From Whitmania pigra (Eukaryota; Annelida; Clitellata; Hirudinida; Haemopidae): DNA of 64,000 nucleotides. The notes below the pieces were generated by a model that was not told where the DNA came from, made no database searches, and worked only from the letters and a program-made list of their open reading frames with translations. This document shows positions 18,830-26,483 of this stretch, one piece after another (the stretch's first letter is position 1; every line of letters begins with the position of its first letter). The position numbers and the translations under genes are program-made. The stretch lies in contig JAJTWR010000168.1 of NCBI GenBank assembly GCA_021613335.1, positions 1 through 64,000 of the forward strand, written 5' to 3'.

Positions 18830-20818
18830 TTATTTAGTAGCATGTGCAACCGTTTTACCTTTATCGCCCAAGCTGTAGCTGATAGGCACATTACTTCCCT
18901 TTGGCGATACCCTAACGTAACCAGACATTTCTTGGTGCAATGCAGAACAAAAATCGGTACAGTAAATAGGAAATATACCTGTACGGTCCGGCATCCATTT
19001 AAGCGTAAGGGTTTCGCCAGGCATAATTAATAATTCTCCGTTGGCTGCTCCTTTTACGCCAAATCCGTGAGGCACGTCCCAGTCTTGTTCAAGATTAGTA
19101 ACATGAAAATAAACCTCATCTCCCAACTGTACGCCTTCAATATTGTCAGGAGCAAAGTGGGAGCGTATAGCTGTGATATATACGTGTATTTGATTTCCTT
19201 TTCTTATCACTTTTGTATCGGTTTCGTTTTTTGTTGCAAAAGAATGTTTATTAGTATTGATATCAAAGATTTTCAATTGTTTATCCTTGATTAATGCGGC
19301 AGGAATGGCTTGTGCATAATGTGGCTCGCCAATGGTTGGAAAGTCTAATATCAGTTCCATTTTATCTCCGCTGATATCATACAGTTGCGCGCTTTGCGAT
19401 AATTCCGGACCGGTAGGCAGATAACGGTCTTTGGTGATTTTGTTGTAAGCCACCAAGTACTTGCCAAAAGGTTTTTTGGTATTGCCTCCGGGCACCATTA
19501 AATGCCCAACAGAATAATAAGTAGGTTGACGGTCTAAAACTTTCAAATCTTTAACGTTCCATTTTACCACTTCTGAAGATACAAAGAAAGAAGTATAGGC
19601 GTTGCCTGCTGCATCAAATTCGGTATGCAATGGGCCTAAGCCCGGTTTTTGTACTTCGCCGTACAAAGCAGCCTCGTATTTTATTACCGGTATGCCGGCA
19701 TATTTATCTTTTTCAAAGGCTTTGTCGGCAATTGCTTTTTGTATTTTGTCGTAACTGAAAACAGGCAACAAAGCTGCCAGTTTACCGCTGCCTACAATGT
19801 ATTCGCCTGTTGGGTCAACATCGCAGCCATGCGGCGATTTTGGACAAGGAATAAAATATACGATATCAGGAAACTCGGCTACATCCAGCACCGTTACTTC
19901 GTTTTTTATTTCGGAAGTTGCCGTATGGGTTTCCTCGTTGTATTTATTATGCGCATATTTTACTTTTCGTTTTTTGCCTTTACCGGCTTTCATATATTCT
20001 TCGGCTTTTTTCCAGTTTACAGCCATAATAAAATCTTTATCTTTTTGAGAAGCATTTACTTCCAATAAAGTGTTAGCTTGTTCTGTATTGTAGCAGCTAA
20101 AGAAAAACCATCCGTTTGATTTGCCTTTGCCGGCGCGGGCAAGGTCAAAATTTACGCCCGGCGTTTTTAATTGAAAGGCTATATTCATGTTTCCGGTTTT
20201 TTTATCAATGCTTACAAAACTAATATGTCCTTTAAAATTGTCTTTGTAAGTGCTAATGGACACATCGCCGGCTTCGCCATCTTCCGGAACACTAAAACGA
20301 GTGCCTGCTACGATGTATTCAGAGTTTTCGGTGCCAAAAGGCGAACTGTGGTTACCTCCGCTGTTTGGCAGTTCGATAATTTCGACGGTACGAAAGGTTT
20401 TTAGGTCTATACGAGCCAAACGCGGCGTGTTGTTGCCATTTACAAATACCCATTTACCATCGGCTACCCCGTTTGTCATAGACATTTCAGCATGGTGTAA
20501 ATCATCCCAAGGCACAAAACCGTGAGAAGTATTGAGCATGGGTTTTGTTTCTTCGCTATAGCCCCATCCTTTTTCCGGGTCAACAGAAAATACAGGGATT
20601 ACCCGCAGTAAACGCCCGCTGGGCAAGCCATATACGCTAAGCTGCCCGCTAAAACCTCCGGATACAAAATTGTAAAACTCATCGTACTTGCCCGGGGCAA
20701 CATATGTTTTGGCAGCAGCGTTACCATTTACGGCATTACTCGTACTTTTGGGTTTGCATGAGTAAACAAATAGCGATGCTACTCCCAGCAAACCAATGGC
20801 GATTTTTTTAGTATACAT
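18830..20818 (-). CDS. nosZ: Nitrous-oxide reductase, clade II
   Basis: Reduces N2O to N2 in the periplasm. The 662-residue protein has a Sec signal (MYTKKIAIGLLGVASLFVYSC, possibly a lipobox) rather than a Tat RR motif, as in clade II NosZ. A seven-bladed propeller domain carries the CuZ His ligands (for example HGCDVDPTGEYIV). The C-terminal cupredoxin domain has the CuA site CTDFCSALHQEMSGY. It is transcribed leftward after the cytochrome c gene, convergent with the TonB receptor. The nearby nosL-D-F-Y genes supply maturation. Confidence 0.97.
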   Translation of the reverse strand: MYTKKIAIGLLGVASLFVYSCKPKSTSNAVNGNAAAKTYVAPGKYDEFYNFVSGGFSGQLSVYGLPSGRLLRVIPVFSVDPEKGWGYSEETKPMLNTSHGFVPWDDLHHAEMSMTNGVADGKWVFVNGNNTPRLARIDLKTFRTVEIIELPNSGGNHSSPFGTENSEYIVAGTRFSVPEDGEAGDVSISTYKDNFKGHISFVSIDKKTGNMNIAFQLKTPGVNFDLARAGKGKSNGWFFFSCYNTEQANTLLEVNASQKDKDFIMAVNWKKAEEYMKAGKGKKRKVKYAHNKYNEETHTATSEIKNEVTVLDVAEFPDIVYFIPCPKSPHGCDVDPTGEYIVGSGKLAALLPVFSYDKIQKAIADKAFEKDKYAGIPVIKYEAALYGEVQKPGLGPLHTEFDAAGNAYTSFFVSSEVVKWNVKDLKVLDRQPTYYSVGHLMVPGGNTKKPFGKYLVAYNKITKDRYLPTGPELSQSAQLYDISGDKMELILDFPTIGEPHYAQAIPAALIKDKQLKIFDINTNKHSFATKNETDTKVIRKGNQIHVYITAIRSHFAPDNIEGVQLGDEVYFHVTNLEQDWDVPHGFGVKGAANGELLIMPGETLTLKWMPDRTGIFPIYCTDFCSALHQEMSGYVRVSPKGSNVPISYSLGDKGKTVAHATK

Positions 20819-20860
20819 AAACTTTAATTTAGTTAATTATATTGTTCTTTTGAATTCAAT

Positions 20861-21349
20861 TTATTTCGCCCCATCGTTTTTGCGCATAAATTCTATAATG
20901 GCTTTTGCCTCGTCTTCTGTCAGGTTTTGATTTGGCATGCGAATTAAGCATATTTCGAGTTGAGCCTGTAATTCAGGATCTTTGTCAATCATTGGATCAG
21001 GATTAGTGATAAAGTTCATTATCCAATGTAGGCTCCTTTTTTGCGTAACGCCTTTCCATCCAGGGCCAACCAGTTTCTCGTTGGTTATTTTATGGCAAGA
21101 AAAACATTTGGTGTTGGCTATCGAATTTCCTTTTTCGGCCATTGTTGCGTTTAAAGGGCCAAAGGTTAGATTTTTTTCATTAAATTTTCCCTCGCCACGT
21201 TTAGGGTCATAAGAAGAAGCATTGGTTTTAACCCCTCCCGACTGTTCGTTTTGAGTATTCTTTGAAGCAGATTTGTTCTCGCCGCCGCCGCAGCCAACAA
21301 CAAACAAAGTTGCTAACAGGCTTAATGTTGTGATGATTTTACTTTTCAT
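20861..21349 (-). CDS. Cytochrome c lipoprotein, probable NosZ electron donor
   Basis: A 162-residue exported protein with a lipobox (LFVVGCGGG) at about residue 20. A single class I cytochrome c domain holds haem motif CFSCHK at about 90-95 and the axial Met region CLIRMPNQNLTEDEAKAIIEFM. It lies 42 bp before nosZ, and a monohaem cytochrome beside nosZ is common in clade II clusters. It very probably passes electrons to NosZ. The promoter carries the dyad at 21401. Confidence 0.9.
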   Translation of the reverse strand: MKSKIITTLSLLATLFVVGCGGGENKSASKNTQNEQSGGVKTNASSYDPKRGEGKFNEKNLTFGPLNATMAEKGNSIANTKCFSCHKITNEKLVGPGWKGVTQKRSLHWIMNFITNPDPMIDKDPELQAQLEICLIRMPNQNLTEDEAKAIIEFMRKNDGAK

Positions 21350-21371
21350 ATATAATTTAGTTTTGTTGTAT

Positions 21372-21379
21372 CAAAAATA
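21372..21379 (-). promoter_or_regulatory. Bacteroidota -7 promoter element TATTTTTG
   Basis: On the minus strand this matches TAnnTTTG, 23 bp upstream of the cytochrome c start codon. No -33 TTG is present at the expected distance. The dyad at 21401-21416 is centred about 30 bp further upstream, close to a class II activator position. Confidence 0.5.
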
Positions 21380-21400
21380 CAGTGGCCTATATATTTAGTT

Positions 21401-21416
21401 TATGACCGAAATCATA
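21401..21416. promoter_or_regulatory. CRP/FNR-type dyad TATGA-N6-TCATA
   Basis: Identical half-sites and spacer length to 15164-15179, here upstream of the cytochrome c-nosZ operon. The shared extended form is TTATGAC...AATCATA. It probably binds an FNR/DNR-like regulator responding to oxygen or NO; no regulator gene of that type is visible in the window. Confidence 0.55.
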
Positions 21417-22175
21417 GCTTTGTTTTTTTTAAGGAGATGCATTAAAAACTGTTACAAGTATAAATATGGAAACTGATGAGGCTTGGAAAAGGGTTTGAAT
21501 TAAAAACGAATGGCTTTTTGTTTAACATTTTCGTTTCCCTGAACAAGTTTATTATTTGCACAGTTATCCATATTTTACTAATTTTTTTAACCGCAGGCGG
21601 GTTTGTAAACATGGTTTTCGATAGCAATCTCTACTATCAAGAGAATACCTGCTACGATGAGGGCTTAAATTGAATTGCCTGATAATGAAGAATAGGATAA
21701 TGTTGGCTTATGAAAAAAAGCAAGGGGTAATTAATCAATCGCCCCTTACTCTAGTGGAGCTGAAGGGAGTATAAGTGAACTCTTTTTAGTGTTTTTGAGC
21801 TTTTTAGAGGGGTTAAAGGTATAAAAAATGGGGTTCATAAGTTCAAAAAGATTTTGGCTGAGATTGTAGGAGGCTTTTACGAATGTCTTTTCTCTATCGG
21901 TACAATACTAATATGCTCTGGACATATAAGGAAAATTAATAATTTACATCCTTACAAAAGTTAAAATCGCTTAACTGTCTGGTAATTAAGTTTTTTATGT
22001 TTGTTTGGGCTTGAGGGAGCTTCAATCGGAAAAATGATACCTCTAAGGATAATGCAAAGCATTTATTATAACGATTTTATAAAAATCTTTGCTCCATGGA
22101 TAAACTACATGAGCGAAAATATTGGTGTTTGATAACGCCTGATTAAGGTTAAGCAGCATCTGATTAAATAGAAGT
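21417..22175. other. Gene-poor interval before the defence island
   Basis: I find no supported gene here. A 65-codon open frame at 21476-21673 has no recognisable features. Near 21751-21770 the minus strand reads ACTCCCTTCAGCTCCACT, which looks like the last 18 bases of a tRNA or tmRNA gene without the rest. This could be an old integration site next to the island that starts at 22176. Confidence 0.4.
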
Positions 22176-22949
22176 TTATGGTTCCCACACAACACTTAGT
22201 ACCGAATTGAGATCGGGGAAAACTATACAGAACTCAAACATTGGTGTATCTCGATCATATTTTCGCAGCTCAAACCAGGTTCCCTTTGTTATCTCTTGGG
22301 CGGCGTCCTTTTTTTGATAAATACGTTTATACACATAATATTCATTGGCCACAGAGTCACTCGGTATATCTAACTTATTTCTATCAGGTATCCTATATGG
22401 TAAACCATCAGATTTTTTCCAATAACATGCCTTGCCATTTTTGGAATAGAAAGCTGCAATCGGATGATTTCCGTGTTCAACAAACCTATATACAGTAGAA
22501 GTCATACTTGTGTTGAACTGGTCGGCAAGCTCTCGAATAAGCTCAGGTGAAAATTTTTTCTTAAAACATCGCTGTCTGAATAAATCTTCCGGCATTAACA
22601 GCTCTGCGGCAAAATCATTTGCTTCCTTTTCCTGAGGTCCCTTTTTGTATCCCTCTATTGTCGTATCATCATCGGTAAAAGATGCATTTCTATCTGCATG
22701 GAGAAGAATGTGCCCAAGTTCGTGGGCGAGCACGTAGCGTTTCCTTTGTGGATATGTGATCTTGCTATCAATAGAAACGATAGATCTTCCATCTTTCATG
22801 ACCAATCTACCATCACAGTTTTTTAAATCTTTCTCAATAACCATACCATTATGGTAGATAATCAGGTCTGATATGTCGATCTGGGAAGTATCTGCAAATC
22901 CAAGTTCGGCAATCAGTTTTTTGGCGCGTTGTGAAGCGTAATTAATCAT
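22176..22949 (-). CDS. ImmA/IrrE family metallopeptidase
   Basis: A 257-residue protein. Residues about 1-160 are an ImmA/IrrE zinc-peptidase domain: VLAHELGHILLH (HExxH, about 74-85) and EKEANDFAAELLMP with the third ligand Glu. The remaining 100 residues are a beta-rich domain that is not recognised. Such peptidases typically cleave or release a repressor partner. The gene is third in a leftward operon with a sigma-like factor and a 132-residue protein, each joined by an ATGA overlap. It is divergent from a Pycsar-type operon. A regulatory role for that operon is inferred by analogy with CapP of CBASS. Confidence 0.88.
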   Translation of the reverse strand: MINYASQRAKKLIAELGFADTSQIDISDLIIYHNGMVIEKDLKNCDGRLVMKDGRSIVSIDSKITYPQRKRYVLAHELGHILLHADRNASFTDDDTTIEGYKKGPQEKEANDFAAELLMPEDLFRQRCFKKKFSPELIRELADQFNTSMTSTVYRFVEHGNHPIAAFYSKNGKACYWKKSDGLPYRIPDRNKLDIPSDSVANEYYVYKRIYQKKDAAQEITKGTWFELRKYDRDTPMFEFCIVFPDLNSVLSVVWEP

Positions 22950-23344
22950 TTGATCTGTCCCTGGTCGATTTTGTTCATTAGATCAATAAGGTCTGTTTCA
23001 TCTAATATTTCCTTTAGATCGTCAGCTTCCATCTTTTCCAAGTGATTGAACTGAAGTTTTGGTGCCCGAACTTTTAACAGTTCCAGAATAGCATGTTTGG
23101 TCTCCTCTTTGGCACATTCAAATATCGATATAGCCTGAGCATAGAGAGTTTGTTGATCTATCTTTTTTACCTGCAACGAAGTCTGAAACAGAAGTGCCCG
23201 AACCTTCGCAAGGCCGTTTTTTTCTAATTCCGTTGTATCGTAACCAGCATCTTGTAAAAAACCGTCAAGTAATTCCTGATCACCGTGGGTCATTCTGAAA
23301 ATTTCCCTGTTCAGCTTGTCGATATCAACTTTTGAGCTTTTCAT
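22946..23344 (-). CDS. Small helical protein between sigma-like and ImmA genes
   Basis: A 132-residue protein with no recognised domain. It appears fully alpha-helical and acidic, with KMEADDLKEILDETDLIDLMNKI at the end. It overlaps both neighbours by 4 bp (ATGA), so the three proteins are made together. Its place between a sigma-like factor and an ImmA peptidase makes it a candidate anti-sigma factor or peptidase target; this is inference from context only. Confidence 0.6.
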   Translation of the reverse strand: MKSSKVDIDKLNREIFRMTHGDQELLDGFLQDAGYDTTELEKNGLAKVRALLFQTSLQVKKIDQQTLYAQAISIFECAKEETKHAILELLKVRAPKLQFNHLEKMEADDLKEILDETDLIDLMNKIDQGQIK

Positions 23345-23928
23345 AACTGCTTTCTAAATAATTCTTTAACAATTCTTGTGCCTTTTCTGATAGCATTGTA
23401 AACATCCCTGACGGGTAATTCAAGTGCTTCGGCTATTTCTCTCGGGGGTAGGCCATCAAGCCACTCACAATATATCACGTAATCGTTGCCGTTATCTGCA
23501 AACGCATCTTTAATCGCTTGCCATTTTTCCTCATTGATAATTACTTCTTCCGGACTTGGTTCGGTGCCATAAGCCACTTCGTCATTATTTCCGCTTTGTT
23601 CAATCAATTCCTGTGTGTCTCCTCCGGCCTGAACTAAAGAACGGACGGAAGATTTAAAATGACTAGATATTAGGCTCTTAACAATGGCTATGAGATGTAC
23701 TTCAATATCCGGATACTTTTCAAAATCCCATTTTCTACTTCCATCAAATACTTTTTCAATGGCTAAGCATGCAAAATGTTCAGCATCTACACTATCCTTT
23801 TCAGTTCTAATCTCAAATCCCGCCTTTTTTAATTTAAAATCAGCATACAGCACAAGCTGTTTATAGATCTGTACCCAGGACTGATCACTTATAGTCTTTA
23901 GTTTATCGAGAGTGCGCTTATCGACCAT
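23341..23928 (-). CDS. Sigma-70-like (ECF-type) transcription factor
   Basis: 195 residues from the ATG at 23928 (MVDKRTLDKL). Upstream in-frame codons up to 24015 would add a 29-residue unlikely leader. The N-terminal two thirds is helical with KYPDIEVHLIAIVKSLISSHFKSSVRS, similar to sigma region 2. The C-terminal part, EEKWQAIKDAFAD...LDGLPPREIAEALELPVRDVYNAIRKGTRIVKEL, is a region 4 helix-turn-helix. The weak region 2 makes it an atypical sigma factor. It heads the leftward operon and shares the 107-bp intergenic region with the Pycsar-type operon. Confidence 0.7.
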   Translation of the reverse strand: MVDKRTLDKLKTISDQSWVQIYKQLVLYADFKLKKAGFEIRTEKDSVDAEHFACLAIEKVFDGSRKWDFEKYPDIEVHLIAIVKSLISSHFKSSVRSLVQAGGDTQELIEQSGNNDEVAYGTEPSPEEVIINEEKWQAIKDAFADNGNDYVIYCEWLDGLPPREIAEALELPVRDVYNAIRKGTRIVKELFRKQL

Positions 23929-23949
23929 GCGGAAACTTGTTTCATTAAG

Positions 23950-24011
23950 TATATGCTCCAGAAAATAATTTTTTCTCCATGTGGCAAAAAATAAAAAGTA
24001 TGGAGTATATA
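23950..24011. promoter_or_regulatory. Inverted repeat in the divergent promoter region
   Basis: TATATGCTCCA at 23950-23960 and TGGAGTATATA at 24001-24011 are inverted copies with one mismatch, 40 bp apart. They sit between the divergent sigma-like gene and the DUF2188/Pycsar-type operon. A third, shorter CTCCAT occurs at 23975-23980. They could bind a regulator controlling both directions. Confidence 0.35.
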
Positions 24012-24035
24012 ACATTAAAGATACAATAAAAATCT

Positions 24036-24239
24036 ATGAGCAGTAAAAAAAATGTATTTGTAGTCAGACATGGGAATGACTGGGCTACAAAGGTCGCTGG
24101 AAGTCAGTGCGTGAGTAAGGTGTACGACACACAAAAAGAAGCCATCGAAAACCGTTCGGAACTTACCATCCAGAACCGGGAGGGTAAATTCAGGGAAAAG
24201 AACTCGTATGGCAATGATCCAAAAAATGTGAGGGGCTAA
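24036..24239 (+). CDS. DUF2188 protein
   Basis: A 67-residue protein that is almost entirely a DUF2188 domain: NVFVVRHGNDWATKVAG, DTQKEAIENRSELTIQN, and the family end IREK-like REKNSYGNDPKNVRG. DUF2188 proteins are small beta-alpha proteins of unknown function. It is first in a four-gene operon, with only 4 bp to the membrane effector gene. Its presence in a Pycsar-type operon is unusual and may be structural or regulatory. Confidence 0.85.
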   Translation: MSSKKNVFVVRHGNDWATKVAGSQCVSKVYDTQKEAIENRSELTIQNREGKFREKNSYGNDPKNVRG

Positions 24240-24243
24240 GATT

Positions 24244-24732
24244 ATGGAAAGAGAAAGACTATTATTTTGTATTGAGCGTTGGGACCACTATTACGACAGT
24301 ACCAACAACAAAGGTTCCGTATTCCTGGGACTAAGCACATTTATTGTTGGGGGATTGGTCGCTGGCTACCCCTCAATTTTGGAGTTGGTGAACTGTACTT
24401 GGTGGATAAATGTCCTGATGATTGCTCTTATCGGCTTAGGGCTGGCGATCATGTTAATCGTGATCAGCGCACTAATGCCTTACTTGAGCAAACCCGACAG
24501 TTCCCTGCTGTACTTTGGTTCGGTTTGCGCCACGTCCCACGAAGATTTTTGTTCGAGGTCTGGTGCAGCTGCCGAAGATGCGTACATCGAAGATCTACGT
24601 AAACAATCCCATCAGTTAGCGAAAGGCCTGGCCAAGAAATTTAAAAAGCTGCGTATTGCTGGCATGCTGTTCACCATCCAGTTCTATCTGGCAATACCAC
24701 TCATCTTATTAATCATATTTAATTTAAAATAA
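24244..24732 (+). CDS. Pycsar-type membrane effector (PycTM-like)
   Basis: A 162-residue membrane protein. A short helical N-terminus ERLLFCIERWDHYYDSTNNKGSVFLG leads into transmembrane helices at about 28-47 and 55-77. A cytoplasmic helical segment EDLRKQSHQLAKGLAKKFKKLRIAG and a last membrane helix at about 140-160 follow. The order of an N-terminal helix with the NNKGsvFLgl motif, two helices, a linker and a final helix is that of PycTM/DUF5706-type effectors, which damage the inner membrane when a cyclic pyrimidine nucleotide is made. The cyclase gene follows after 4 bp. Confidence 0.85.
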   Translation: MERERLLFCIERWDHYYDSTNNKGSVFLGLSTFIVGGLVAGYPSILELVNCTWWINVLMIALIGLGLAIMLIVISALMPYLSKPDSSLLYFGSVCATSHEDFCSRSGAAAEDAYIEDLRKQSHQLAKGLAKKFKKLRIAGMLFTIQFYLAIPLILLIIFNLK

Positions 24733-24736
24733 AGCA

Positions 24737-25750
24737 ATGAACATTTTTGACGATTACTTAAAACCCATCCGTGAAGCGATCGCACATGATCGCAAATCGA
24801 CCAATCTCTACGAGAACCGTAATTTTTCTGCCGGAGAAATACGCAAAGGCCTCGATATTGTGGCGTTCAACAAGCAAGTTCCTGAGAAAAGGCTTCTGCC
24901 AAGCTTAGAACAATTTGCCAATACAGTGGGGCTGCAGCCCAATTTTGACCAATTGTTGGGGCTTCATCCTGATTTTGCCCATCTTAAAAACGTTGAAGCT
25001 ACTGAAAAGCATTATATCGTATCTATGTTTGTAGATATAAAAGGCTCTACAAACCTGTTTAAGAAATATACGCCAGAGACAGTCTGGATCATCACCAATA
25101 CGATACAGCGGGCGGCTATCCATACCTGCCTTATTTTTGGCGGATACGTGCACCGATTGCAGGGTGATGGGCTCTTTGTTTATTTTGGTGGGAAGAACAC
25201 TAGTGCAAGCCAGGCGGTTGAGCGAGCGCTACAGTATGCAAGTGTCTTTACCTATTTTGTGCAAGAAGACCTAAAGAACGTCTTCTTAGAAGATGGGATC
25301 GAAAAGATTTTCACAAGGATAGGAATTGACCTGGGATACGACCGCGATGTAATATGGGGGATGGCTGGAATAGGAAGTATCAGCGAGGTAACAACGTGTA
25401 GCCTGCACACAAGTCTTGCAAGCAAAATGCAGTCATCTGCAACAAGTAACGGTATCGTAGTTGGTGATCACGTAAAAAATGAGAGCCTACTGCTTTCTGA
25501 ATATTATAGCACCGTAACATCGCGTACCGGTATGGAGAGCGACCGTTATATTTTCCGTATTCCGGAAGACGGATTTTACTATATGCAGTACGATTTTAAT
25601 TGGTTGAAGTTCCTTAAAAAACAGCCATTTATTGCGACAGACCTAATGGGGAGACTTCAGCTTAAGACGAAACCGACCGTTTATGCCAATCGAGATATAA
25701 GCAACATGGCGCCAATAGCTGCTAAAAGTAAACCATATTTAAACTTCTAA
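24737..25750 (+). CDS. pycC: Pycsar-type class III nucleotidyl cyclase
   Basis: A 337-residue soluble cyclase. Residues about 92-245 form a class III nucleotidyl cyclase homology domain. The first metal Asp is D100 in MFVDIKGSTNLF and the second is D144 in LQGDGLFVYFGG. GIDLGYDRDVIWGMAGIG and TCSLHTSLASKMQ follow. An N-terminal 90-residue and a C-terminal 90-residue extension, with no membrane helix or HAMP, match the Pycsar cyclase layout. Those enzymes make cCMP or cUMP upon phage infection. Which nucleotide is made here is not readable. The last base of its stop overlaps the next start (TAATG, 25748-25752). Confidence 0.87.
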   Translation: MNIFDDYLKPIREAIAHDRKSTNLYENRNFSAGEIRKGLDIVAFNKQVPEKRLLPSLEQFANTVGLQPNFDQLLGLHPDFAHLKNVEATEKHYIVSMFVDIKGSTNLFKKYTPETVWIITNTIQRAAIHTCLIFGGYVHRLQGDGLFVYFGGKNTSASQAVERALQYASVFTYFVQEDLKNVFLEDGIEKIFTRIGIDLGYDRDVIWGMAGIGSISEVTTCSLHTSLASKMQSSATSNGIVVGDHVKNESLLLSEYYSTVTSRTGMESDRYIFRIPEDGFYYMQYDFNWLKFLKKQPFIATDLMGRLQLKTKPTVYANRDISNMAPIAAKSKPYLNF

Positions 25751-26436
25751 TGAAAACTAAAAGTCCATTTGAGCGGGACTTCAGTGCCGTAGAAGAGCGT
25801 TTTCCAAAGCTAAAGTACGGTTGGAATAAGAAGACAAAAAGCTGGGTAATTAGGGGGGAACTGGATATCTGTGATGTCGAAGGGGTGTACTGGAACACTT
25901 TCGATATTATCTTAGTGGTTCCCCATGGTTATCCATATTGCATACCCGTATTGATTGAAAATAGCAAAATAATACCAAGAGAGGAAGACTGGCACATTTC
26001 AAAGGAAGGAATTTGCTGCTATGACATAGAACACAATCTCATTGTAATGTCCCAAAAGGGGATAATGCTAAGTAGTTTCATAGAAGAGAAGATCTATTCA
26101 TATTTGGCCAACCAACTGTATAAATTGGAAGGAATGAAATATGCTGGTGACGAGTATGCACATCGTCTTGATGGTGTAATTCAATATTATAAGGAAACTC
26201 ACCATCTTAGGGATGCGAGCCATATTGTGGCATTTTTGGATGCACTTCAATTGTTTCCGAAAATAGGCAGGAATGAGCCTTGTCCATGCGGCAGCAATCT
26301 TAAGGTAAAGAACTGCCACGGAGCGAGCATTTCAACTATTAAATCTTTAGGTCAAACGAAAGTAATGTCCGATCTTACTTTGATCAAGGAGTTTTTACTA
26401 AAAAAAGATATGGATGATACACTACGGTATTTATAA
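25750..26436 (+). CDS. E2-like (UBC-fold) protein with C-terminal SEC-C motif
   Basis: A 228-residue protein. Residues about 10-125 resemble prokaryotic E2 (Prok-E2) domains: FDIILVVPHGYPYCIPVLIE is the E2 beta-meander with its YP, and DWHISKEGICCYD carries the WHi..dG.lC active-site block with candidate catalytic Cys89 or Cys90 and His82. A helical linker follows, then a SEC-C zinc motif at about 175-191 (NEPCPCGSNLKVKNCHG). No E1 or JAB gene is adjacent. Its start overlaps the cyclase stop by one base. By analogy with E2-only CBASS operons it may modify the cyclase, but this is inference. Confidence 0.75.
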   Translation: MKTKSPFERDFSAVEERFPKLKYGWNKKTKSWVIRGELDICDVEGVYWNTFDIILVVPHGYPYCIPVLIENSKIIPREEDWHISKEGICCYDIEHNLIVMSQKGIMLSSFIEEKIYSYLANQLYKLEGMKYAGDEYAHRLDGVIQYYKETHHLRDASHIVAFLDALQLFPKIGRNEPCPCGSNLKVKNCHGASISTIKSLGQTKVMSDLTLIKEFLLKKDMDDTLRYL

Positions 26437-26483
26437 ACCAGCCAATGCCGTTAACCGCTATTTGCAATTGTACAGCTAAACCA

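Noticed and set aside
21476..21673. 65-codon open frame upstream of the cytochrome c gene
   Set aside because: No recognisable domain, no ribosome-binding context, and an equally long frame exists on the other strand; composition fits non-coding DNA.
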